Shown here: piece after piece, positions 5,520-12,799 of the stretch | Numbering within the stretch: position 1 is the first letter of the stretch | Layout: every line of letters starts with the position of its first letter | Source: Desulfobulbaceae bacterium UBA2262 | GTDB lineage: Bacteria > Desulfobacterota > Desulfobulbia > Desulfobulbales > Desulfurivibrionaceae | Direction: 5' to 3' | Assembly (NCBI GenBank): GCA_002347185.1 | Contig: DDXK01000031.1 | Coordinates: 7,065 to 19,863 of the forward strand | Length of the DNA stretch: 12,799 nucleotides | The notes under the pieces: model-generated | Seen by the model: only the letters and a program-made list of their open reading frames with translations | Database searches by the model: none | Told to the model about the DNA's origin: nothing | Program-made: the position numbers and the translations under genes

Positions 5520-7223
5520 CTAATGCTGGTAGCCATCCGTGTGCTGTTTTTTCTTCTCTTCCTTGCTGGCGTACATGGCCCGGTCGGCCCTGCTCAGCAG
5601 TTCGCCGATGGAGCAGGCGGCGGCCGGGCTGTAGCGGGCCACCCCGAAGCTCAGGGAAAGGGGGTACTGCCTGGCGGCATCGCTGTTGATCCTGGCCAGG
5701 TTTTCGGCCAGTCGGTGCGCGATGCTCGTTTCGTTGCCCAGGGCGGAATTGTCCGTGCAGAGGATGACGAACTCGTCGCCGCCGATGCGGCCTATCACGT
5801 CGGCCAGTCGGAAGGTGTCGCGGAGCAGGATCGCGGTTTCCACCAGGGCCTGATCGCCGATCTGGTGGCCCAAGGTGTCGTTGATCCACTTCATGTTGTC
5901 GAAATCGATGTAAAAAAGCAAAAGATCGATCCCGTCACGGTTGCTGATGCCGAGGAGCTTTTCGGAAAAGGCCATGAAGCCGCGCCGGTTGAGCAGGCCG
6001 GTGAGCTCGTCGGTCACCACCGATTCCCGCAGTTTCTCCTCCCATTTCTTCCGCTCGGTGATATCGGCGAAGGTCACCACCGCGCCCATGAGGGCAAAAT
6101 CTTCGGCAATGGGGGTGCTGGTGAAGCGGACCGGGAAGCTGCTGCCGTCTTTCCGCCAGAAGGTCTCGGTCCCCTTGCGCAGGATGCCATCGCGACCTGC
6201 GGCGCAGATGGGGCAGGCGTGCGGCGGGTTTTCCTCCTCCTGGGGCGGGCAGGAGTGGACAATGTCGTGCAGGCTGTTGCCGACGATCTTCGAATGTTCG
6301 TAGCCGAGCATGGCCAGGGCGGCAGGATTGGCAAAGGTGATGCGGTTCTGGGAATCGATGCCGAAGATGCCTTCCCCCACCGCGTTCAGGATCCGCTCGT
6401 GCTGATGGCGCAGGCTGCTGAACGCTTTTTCCGTTTTGATCTTGTCGCTGAGGTCGCGCATGATGGCGACGATGAATTCATGCTCTTCATCCCTGATGGG
6501 TAGAAAGTTGATCGCCACCTTTTTCCCGTTGAGGAGGATCGGATTTTTTTCCTCGATGAAGGCGGGCGCTTCCTCGATGCCGGCCAGCAGCGCGCGCAGC
6601 CGTTCCCGCTGGCCCGCGCCGAAGAGATCGAGAAAGCCGGAGGCGAGGAGGTCTTCTTCCGGCAGGCCGGTCAGGGTCAGGGCCGAGGCATTGGCATGGA
6701 AGATCCTGCCGTCGAAGGTGAACTCAATGACCCCTTCCGGCATGCTGTCGAAGATGATCTCGTAATGGCGCCTGGAAAAAAGCAGTTCCGAGGTGATGTG
6801 CCGTTTGTACAGATCCTCACCGCCCAGGATCACCCCGGAGAGCTCCCCGATGGAATTGTTGTCGATGCGCCTGAGTACCGTGGCGAGATGCGCTTCCGTG
6901 TTCTTGAAGGGGCCCTTGGCGATGCAGGCATCAGCGCCGAGCTTGAGGATGTTGCTCTCGTCCTCGAGCAGGGTGGCCGAGTAGATGATGAGGCGGACCG
7001 CCTTCAGTTCCGGTCGGCTGCGGATCACCTGGCAGAGCTTCTCGCCGTTGATGTTGGGCATGATCAGGTCGGTGATCACGATGTCGGGCGCGGTTTTCTT
7101 GAGGATTTCCAGGGCGGCGAGGCCATCCTCGGCGGTGAGCACCTCGTGGCCCTCCCTGTGCAGAAAATCGACCAGGAGCTTCAAGACGACGGGGTGGTTG
7201 TCCACCACCAGAATTTTTTTCAT
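5520..7223 (-). CDS. Response regulator diguanylate cyclase (REC-PAS-PAS-GGDEF)
   Basis: A 567-residue soluble signalling protein predicted to make cyclic di-GMP when its receiver is phosphorylated. The REC domain (1-120) has D8, phospho-acceptor D52 and K103. PAS1 spans about 150-262 (YEIIFDSMPEGVIEFTFDGR). PAS2 spans about 272-395 and ends in the usual ADITERKKWEEKLRE. PAS2 carries an insert with H323, C325, H336, C337 and C340 (HSC...HACPIC). The GGDEF domain (~400-555) begins DELTGLLNRRGF and contains IDFDNMKWINDTLGHQIGD. Its active-site GGDEF (481-485) is intact, and the inhibitory I-site R472-x2-D475 lies exactly five residues upstream, so both catalysis and product inhibition should work. 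It is the last gene of a six-gene same-strand run, 98 bp after the three-TM gene. The nearby orphan kinase at 8247-9437 is the obvious candidate phosphodonor, though pairing is inferred only from proximity. Confidence 0.95.
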   Translation of the reverse strand: MKKILVVDNHPVVLKLLVDFLHREGHEVLTAEDGLAALEILKKTAPDIVITDLIMPNINGEKLCQVIRSRPELKAVRLIIYSATLLEDESNILKLGADACIAKGPFKNTEAHLATVLRRIDNNSIGELSGVILGGEDLYKRHITSELLFSRRHYEIIFDSMPEGVIEFTFDGRIFHANASALTLTGLPEEDLLASGFLDLFGAGQRERLRALLAGIEEAPAFIEEKNPILLNGKKVAINFLPIRDEEHEFIVAIMRDLSDKIKTEKAFSSLRHQHERILNAVGEGIFGIDSQNRITFANPAALAMLGYEHSKIVGNSLHDIVHSCPPQEEENPPHACPICAAGRDGILRKGTETFWRKDGSSFPVRFTSTPIAEDFALMGAVVTFADITERKKWEEKLRESVVTDELTGLLNRRGFMAFSEKLLGISNRDGIDLLLFYIDFDNMKWINDTLGHQIGDQALVETAILLRDTFRLADVIGRIGGDEFVILCTDNSALGNETSIAHRLAENLARINSDAARQYPLSLSFGVARYSPAAACSIGELLSRADRAMYASKEEKKKQHTDGYQH

Positions 7224-7321
7224 AAAAGAGCCTTTGCTGGGTGAAAAAGTCTGGGAAAGAGCGGGGAAAGCGGTGTGACATTTTGTCCATTCTTACCGGG
7301 CCAGGAGGAAAAGACAACAGT

Positions 7322-7717
7322 TTAGTGGCCGGTGACGGCCAGGAGAAGGTCGGCGGCCACCGCCAGCAGCGAGAGGGCGAAGATGAAGAGGTAGTTGATG
7401 TTTTCCTTGGACTTGACGATGGAGGAGAGCACGTATGCGAGCTGCTCCCGCTCTTCCCTGCCCAAGGGGGCGCTGCCCTCAATTTTTTCCAGCAGCCGGT
7501 TTTCCCGGATCGTTCGTTTGCGTTTTTCCGAGATATGGTAGCGGAAGGCGAAGAAGAGGATGTAGCCGATCACCCCGAAATACCAGAGGGGCCGCAGCAG
7601 TTCGGGAGAAAAGCTGTTGACGATGGTGAGCAGCCGGAAGGCCACGGCGGAAAGCAGGCCGATGACCAGAAAGAGGTAGATGACAAAGGGGGAAACGGTC
7701 TGCGGTTTTTCGGGCAT
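7322..7717 (-). CDS. Three-TM membrane protein, unknown function
   Basis: A 131-residue integral membrane protein with hydrophobic helices at about 11-30, 44-60 and 109-128. Between TM2 and TM3 is a strongly basic, charged stretch (SEKRKRTIRENRLLEKIE) and a soluble helix. By the positive-inside rule this loop is cytoplasmic. I do not recognise the family. The ATG at 7717 is used; a GTG four codons upstream (7729) is also possible, and neither has a strong ribosome binding site. It lies 23 bp after the zinc-ribbon gene and 98 bp before the diguanylate cyclase, with no terminator seen on either side, so co-transcription with the signalling genes is likely. It could be a membrane component of that pathway, but no motif shows this. 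Confidence 0.75.
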   Translation of the reverse strand: MPEKPQTVSPFVIYLFLVIGLLSAVAFRLLTIVNSFSPELLRPLWYFGVIGYILFFAFRYHISEKRKRTIRENRLLEKIEGSAPLGREEREQLAYVLSSIVKSKENINYLFIFALSLLAVAADLLLAVTGH

Positions 7718-7740
7718 GGCTTTTCGCACGGGGAAAGGGA

Positions 7741-7911
7741 TTAGTCTTCGCAGCCGCAGGCCTGCTCTTCCGCGAGGCAGAAGGGGCAGAGCAGGCCCCT
7801 GCTGGTGCCGGCAAGCGTGGAGAGGGGAAAAAGGGCGCCGCAGACGGCACAGGCTTCCTGCCGCGCCTCCGGCCCCGCCGCCTCCGAATGTTCTTCCGCG
7901 GGGTTATGCAA
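7741..7911 (-). CDS. Short zinc-ribbon protein with TTG start
   Basis: A 56-codon frame not obvious at usual length cut-offs. It encodes an acidic N-terminus followed by C21-A-V-C24-G, an 18-residue spacing, C42-P-F-C45 and a C52-G-C54 tail. Two CXXC knuckles spaced this way are typical of small zinc ribbons, which bind Zn and mediate protein or nucleic-acid contacts. The only plausible initiator is TTG (7911-7909), which overlaps the end of the YbjQ gene by 8 bases, as CTTGCATAA. There is no clear ribosome binding site, so translation would depend on coupling or on a +1 shift from the YbjQ frame. The latter would make a YbjQ-zinc-ribbon fusion. In-frame upstream stop TGA lies near 7942. The cysteine pattern supports it as real; the start is uncertain. 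Confidence 0.55.
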   Translation of the reverse strand: MHNPAEEHSEAAGPEARQEACAVCGALFPLSTLAGTSRGLLCPFCLAEEQACGCED

Positions 7912-8224
7912 GCCGGACCGCAGTGCCGCTGACCGAAACCATCAGCATGCCGTTTTTTTCACCCAGCACCTCGTAGTCGAGATCGACTCCGACAACCGCG
8001 TCGGCGCCGAGCTGGGAGGCGGCTGTCTCAAGCTCGGCAAAAGCCAGCTCCCGCGCCTTGCGCAGCTCTTTTTCGTATGCGGCGGATCTGCCGCCCACGA
8101 TGTCGCGGATGCCGGCGAAGAGATCACGGAAAATGTTGGCGCCGACGATGGCCTCTCCGGTGATGATGCCCAGGTAGGCGCTGATCTTTTTTCCGTCGAG
8201 GCTGGGGGTGGTGGTCATGAGCAT
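7904..8224 (-). CDS. YbjQ / UPF0145 family protein
   Basis: A 106-residue soluble protein, the normal length for the YbjQ (UPF0145) family. It shows the conserved core GIITGEAIVGANIFRDLFAG, then a helical stretch YEKELRKARELAFAELETAA, then LGADAVVGVDLDYEVLG and the C-terminal MLMVSVSGTAVRLA. The fold forms pentamers in known structures. It is often annotated as a heavy-metal-binding domain, but its biochemical role is not settled. An ATG at 8224 with GGAG 8 nt upstream is preferred to one two codons further in (8218). The start lies 22 bp after the kinase stop, and the end overlaps the zinc-ribbon gene, so it is part of the same transcript as the kinase. Its presence between a kinase and a cyclase is unusual and unexplained. 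Confidence 0.92.
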   Translation of the reverse strand: MLMTTTPSLDGKKISAYLGIITGEAIVGANIFRDLFAGIRDIVGGRSAAYEKELRKARELAFAELETAASQLGADAVVGVDLDYEVLGEKNGMLMVSVSGTAVRLA

Positions 8225-8246
8225 CTGCAAATCTCCAGGTCTTCGA

Positions 8247-9437
8247 TTATTCCGGGGAGAGGGGATGGGCAAAGCGGAAGGTGGTGCCGCTTTCGGCCGA
8301 GGAGACAAAATCCACGCTCCCCCGCAAAAAGGTTTCGCCAAAAAGCTTCATGGCAAAGCTGCCGGTGCCGCGCCCCGATCCCTCCTTGGTGCTGAAGTGG
8401 CGCTGAAAAAGGCGGAGCCGCGCCTCTGCCGGCAGCTCTCTGGCGTTCCAGACCGAAAAGACCACCCGCTCCTGCGCCAGGGTGAGCCCGAGGCGTATCT
8501 CCTCCCCTGCCGCCGAGGCCTCAAAGGCGTTGAGCAGCATGTTGCCGAGGATCCGGTTTACCAGGGAGGCGTCGGTGTTCAGGGTGACGGCCGGGATGGT
8601 GGCCGGCAGGCTGAGCCGTTTGTTTTTCGCGGCGGGATGCGAGGTCAGCATCTGGGCCGCCTCCAGGAGCAGCTGCTCGCAGGAAACCGGGGCAAGCTGC
8701 AGCCGGTAGTCGCGGTAATCGGCAAGCACCAGGGCGCGCTGGATGGCGACCTCCTTTTCCAGGCGGTCGAGTAGCTGCTCGAGTTGCAGGGTCAGGCGGT
8801 TGTGCACCCCCTGATTTTCCCAGAGCAGCAATTCGCTGGTGCCCTTGAGGCCGCCGATGAGGTTGTTGAGGTCGTGGAAAAAGCTGCGCTCCAATGCCTC
8901 CCAGCGCTCCTGCCGGGTGATGTCCTGGAGAAAGAGGAGGAGAAAGCGTCTCCCTCCGATTTGCAGCGGAGAGGCATGCACCTTGAGGCAGAGCTCCATG
9001 GGGGCGCCGCCCCGCTGCACGGTGGCCACGCATTTCTGCTCGCAGGCTTTGTTCTTGGCAAGGCTCGTCACCATGGCGATGGCCGCGCCGCAGGAGGAAC
9101 AGTATCTGGTGGTGCCGCAGCCATGCGGCTCCTCCTGGGCATGCACACAGCCGATCGCCTCTCCGGGGCGCAGGCCGAGGGCGGCGCCCGCCTCCGTGAG
9201 GCCAAGCATTTTCAGGAGGGAATCGTTCACCACCACGATCTGCCGGCGTTCGTTCACCACGGCCAGCAGGCCGCTCACCGACTGCAGGAGGGTATCGACG
9301 ATGGGGCTGCCGCCGACCAGGGCCAGTTCTGCATGCAGTTCTTCCGGCGAGGCTTTTGCCGCGGGGGCGAAAAAGGTCTCCATGGGTGCGTCCCGGTGCA
9401 TGGCGTGGGGCGGGGCAGGCGTTTCAGGGGGCATCAT
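8247..9437 (-). CDS. Soluble PAS histidine kinase with Cys cluster
   Basis: A 396-residue kinase with no membrane segment. A PAS domain spans about 45-178 and ends FLQDITRQERWEALE. It contains six cysteines: C97, C107, C113, C116, C132 and C136 (GCVHA, GCGTTRYCSSCG, ACEQKC), a plausible metal- or redox-sensing site. The phospho-acceptor helix is FFHDLNNLIGGLKG with H188. The ATPase domain has an N box GNMLLNAFEAS (298-308) and G2-like GSGRGTGSFAMKL (353-365). The G1 region reads VWNARELP (329-336) with no DXG. From memory, members of this FFHD-type subfamily often show the same reduced G1, so activity is still likely. The first ATG (9437) overlaps the hemerythrin gene by 14 bp, implying coupled translation; a later ATG at 9383 is possible. 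No adjacent stand-alone regulator exists, and the REC-PAS-PAS-GGDEF protein further down the run is the natural partner. Confidence 0.92.
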   Translation of the reverse strand: MMPPETPAPPHAMHRDAPMETFFAPAAKASPEELHAELALVGGSPIVDTLLQSVSGLLAVVNERRQIVVVNDSLLKMLGLTEAGAALGLRPGEAIGCVHAQEEPHGCGTTRYCSSCGAAIAMVTSLAKNKACEQKCVATVQRGGAPMELCLKVHASPLQIGGRRFLLLFLQDITRQERWEALERSFFHDLNNLIGGLKGTSELLLWENQGVHNRLTLQLEQLLDRLEKEVAIQRALVLADYRDYRLQLAPVSCEQLLLEAAQMLTSHPAAKNKRLSLPATIPAVTLNTDASLVNRILGNMLLNAFEASAAGEEIRLGLTLAQERVVFSVWNARELPAEARLRLFQRHFSTKEGSGRGTGSFAMKLFGETFLRGSVDFVSSAESGTTFRFAHPLSPE

Positions 9438-9843
9438 CGGCGCTGTTTTCCTCCCATTTTGAGGCCTGGGTGATCTTGTGGTCGTCCTCGATAATATGTT
9501 CGAGGACCCAGACGTGCATGAGCCGCTTGAACTTGTAGATCAGGGCATCGAGGTTGCCGCTGTGTTTCATGATGGTGTTCATTTCATGGATGATTTCCTG
9601 GTGCTGACGCCTGTGTTCGGCGAGGCCCGGAAAATCGATCCCTGCCATGTATTCCTCTTCGTGCTGAAAATGGGTTTTCACATAGTCGTAGAGCGCGACG
9701 ACCGCCTCCTTGACCCGCTCCACCCGCTCGCCGCTGTTGGCAAAGCCGGCAACGGTGCTGGCCAGCGCGATCAGGTGCCGGTGTTCCGCATCGATGACGG
9801 CGTTGCCGATGCTGTATTCGTCCTTCCAGGTGAATTGGCCCAT
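9424..9843 (-). CDS. Bacteriohemerythrin
   Basis: A 139-residue single-domain hemerythrin, a four-helix protein that binds O2 at a di-iron centre and in bacteria serves as O2 carrier, store or sensor. All seven iron ligands are visible: H21 (DAEH), H58 and E62 (HFQHEEEYM), H77 and H81 (EHRRQH), and H116 and D120 (HVWVLEHIIED). The start GQFTWKDEYSIG matches the family's usual N-terminus. The ATG at 9843 follows a GGAG 9 nt upstream, and the promoter at 9883-9912 lies inside a longer in-frame extension, which rules that extension out. It is the first gene of the run that continues, with a 14-bp overlap, into the PAS kinase. That overlap suggests it supplies O2 to, or reports O2 for, the kinase pathway. 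This is an inference from context. Confidence 0.96.
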   Translation of the reverse strand: MGQFTWKDEYSIGNAVIDAEHRHLIALASTVAGFANSGERVERVKEAVVALYDYVKTHFQHEEEYMAGIDFPGLAEHRRQHQEIIHEMNTIMKHSGNLDALIYKFKRLMHVWVLEHIIEDDHKITQASKWEENSADDAP

Positions 9844-9882
9844 ATCCGGCGGCTCCAGGGAGTTTTTTCCGTGCTGTTGGCT

Positions 9883-9912
9883 ATTGTATGGTTTTTTCGG
9901 GGAAAAAAGCAA
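9883..9912 (-). promoter_or_regulatory. Probable promoter of the hemerythrin-kinase transcript
   Basis: On the minus strand TTGCTT (9912-9907) and TACAAT (9888-9883) are 18 bp apart, with an A-tract just before the -10. Transcription would start near 9876, about 33 nt before the hemerythrin ATG. It closely resembles the promoter at 4955-4990. Confidence 0.5.
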
Positions 9913-9922
9913 GGTGGAGCGT

Positions 9923-9959
9923 GCGGGAAAAAGGGCGGTCGCGGCAGCTTTTTTCCCGC
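9923..9959. repeat. Inverted repeat between divergent hemerythrin and isocitrate dehydrogenase genes
   Basis: GCGGGAAAAA (9923-9932) has an exact complement at 9950-9959, with a 17-nt GC-rich loop. It sits between the hemerythrin -35 and the presumed isocitrate dehydrogenase promoter. It could be an operator, a barrier between the two promoters, or chance. A 10-bp palindrome CCGGCGCCGG follows at 9968-9977. Confidence 0.4.
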
Positions 9960-9988
9960 GGCCCGCACCGGCGCCGGAGAAGATGGGG

Positions 9989-10016
9989 TTTGCAATCGCC
10001 ATCGCTATGTGCTAAT
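9989..10016 (+). promoter_or_regulatory. Possible promoter of the isocitrate dehydrogenase gene
   Basis: TTTGCA (9989-9994) and GCTAAT (10011-10016) are 16 bp apart, with an extended -10 TGT at 10008-10010. The leader would be about 46 nt. An imperfect palindrome GTGGCGTTCGTCAC (10020-10033) just downstream of the -10 could be an operator. The hexamers are weak. Confidence 0.3.
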
Positions 10017-10068
10017 CCTGTGGCGTTCGTCACCCTGTCGAGAAAAGCTCTAGCAAGAAGGAACAACC

Positions 10069-12297
<2,229 letters not shown>

Positions 12298-12325
12298 TTT
12301 CTGCGGCCGGAAAAGGGCGCACGCG

Positions 12326-12354
12326 AAAAAGCCCTCCGGAAGGAGGGCTTTTTT
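12326..12354. terminator. Strong intrinsic terminator, probably bidirectional
   Basis: A 12-bp stem AAAAAGCCCTCC (12326-12337) closes on loop GGAA and its complement, which ends in TTTTTT (12349-12354). It lies 28 bp after the isocitrate dehydrogenase stop. The A-run on the other side gives a T-run on the minus strand, so it may also end the convergent phosphomannomutase transcript, whose stop is at 12392. Confidence 0.92.
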
Positions 12355-12391
12355 CTTGGAAAAGCAGGGGAGACGGGAATATTCGGGCTGT

Positions 12392-12799
12392 TCAGCCCCG
12401 GATCAGCCCGAGCAGCTCCTCTGTTTTCGCCTCCAGCAGGGCGTGGTCGCCCCGGGTCTCCACATTGAGGCGCAGCACCGGCTCGGTGTTTGATTTTCTG
12501 ATATTGAAGCGGAAGCGTTCGGCGGTGAAGCTCAAGCCGTCGGTGTAGTCCTTGTCTCCGGCGACATTCTGATAAAAGGCCTCCACCCGGGCGATGACCG
12601 CGTCGGGATCAGCGACCCGGCTGTTGATCTCGCCGCTCACCGGATAGGCGCTCTGCCGGGAGCGCACCAGGGCGGAAAGGGGCTGGCGGGCGCGGCTGAC
12701 GAGCTCGGCGACCAGCAGCCAGGGGATCATGCCGGAGTCGCAGTAGGCAAAATCGCGGAAATAATGGTGGGCGCTCATCTCGCCGCCGTAGACGGCATC
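12392..12799 (-). CDS. Phosphomannomutase/phosphoglucomutase, C-terminal part (runs off right edge)
   Basis: The last 135 residues of an alpha-D-phosphohexomutase are visible. The 5' part, with the catalytic serine loop and metal site, lies beyond 12799. The frame is open to the edge and reads DAVYGGEMSAHHYF, the sugar-specificity loop GEMSxHH of domain 3. It then continues with FAYCDSGMIPWLLVAELVS. Domain 4 contains the phosphate-binding loop RFNIRKSNTEPVLRLNVE, where KSNTEP replaces the more usual PSNTEP. These enzymes interconvert hexose 1- and 6-phosphates for exopolysaccharide, LPS and GDP-mannose synthesis. GEMSxHH is typical of the bifunctional PMM/PGM group (ManB/AlgC-like), but substrate preference cannot be fixed from this part. 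An internal ATG at 12778 lies inside the conserved loop and is not the start. The shared terminator at 12326-12354 follows. Confidence 0.94.
   Translation of the reverse strand, partial: DAVYGGEMSAHHYFRDFAYCDSGMIPWLLVAELVSRARQPLSALVRSRQSAYPVSGEINSRVADPDAVIARVEAFYQNVAGDKDYTDGLSFTAERFRFNIRKSNTEPVLRLNVETRGDHALLEAKTEELLGLIRG

Noticed and set aside
5517..6503. Long plus-strand open frame opposite the diguanylate cyclase
   Set aside because: It is the complement of conserved PAS and GGDEF coding sequence, with no recognisable domain; high GC keeps the opposite frames open.
7224..7321. Separate promoter for the diguanylate cyclase
   Set aside because: TTGTCT followed after 16 bp by TAAGAA is too poor a match to call; the 98-bp gap also lacks a terminator.
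9844..10002. In-frame N-terminal extension of hemerythrin
   Set aside because: It adds a low-complexity stretch containing the TACAAT promoter and the inverted repeat. The family starts at the ATG at 9843.

Overview
The window is about 12.8 kb of high-GC DNA (roughly 60% or a little more by eye) with dense bacterial gene packing. Its content suggests an anaerobic or microaerophilic Desulfobacterota-like bacterium, perhaps of the Desulfobulbales: a triheme c7/c3-like cytochrome, a monoheme cytochrome c, a rubredoxin, a bacteriohemerythrin, a monomeric NADP-isocitrate dehydrogenase, and PAS-rich signalling proteins of a type common in that group. The lineage is an inference from gene content, since there is no rRNA gene in the window. 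No tRNA, rRNA, IS element, CRISPR array or phage gene was seen.

Layout. (i) 1-835, minus: a NUDIX hydrolase gene translationally coupled by an ATGA overlap to comF, which runs off the left edge. (ii) 972-2795, plus: ftsH, a membrane AAA+ zinc protease, diverging from the NUDIX gene and ending at an 11-bp GC hairpin. (iii) 2856-3485, minus: a lipoprotein with a long Ala-rich helical stalk and three C-terminal haem motifs. (iv) 3644-4905, minus: a probable four-gene operon with a recognisable promoter, encoding a small helical protein, a two-TM small membrane protein, a secreted monoheme cytochrome c and YqeY. (v) 5221-5376, minus: rubredoxin behind a good sigma70-type promoter overlapped by a near-perfect Fur-type 7-1-7 palindrome.

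(vi) 5520-9843, minus: six same-strand genes, five of them tightly packed. In transcription order they are bacteriohemerythrin, a soluble PAS histidine kinase overlapping it by 14 bp, a YbjQ/UPF0145 protein, a short zinc-ribbon gene starting at TTG, a three-TM protein and, after 98 bp, a REC-PAS-PAS-GGDEF diguanylate cyclase. With a di-iron O2-binding protein at one end, cysteine clusters in both signalling proteins and a receiver on the cyclase, this looks like a candidate oxygen/redox-to-c-di-GMP signalling locus. This is the most interesting part of the window. (vii) 10069-12297, plus: monomeric isocitrate dehydrogenase, diverging from hemerythrin and ending in a textbook terminator. (viii) 12392-12799, minus: the C-terminal part of a phosphomannomutase/phosphoglucomutase that runs off the right edge.

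The shared theme of the middle 7 kb is redox and oxygen handling (cytochromes, rubredoxin, hemerythrin) coupled to signalling. The flanks are housekeeping genes: protein quality control, TCA-cycle NADPH production, sugar-phosphate metabolism and DNA uptake or phosphoribosyltransfer.
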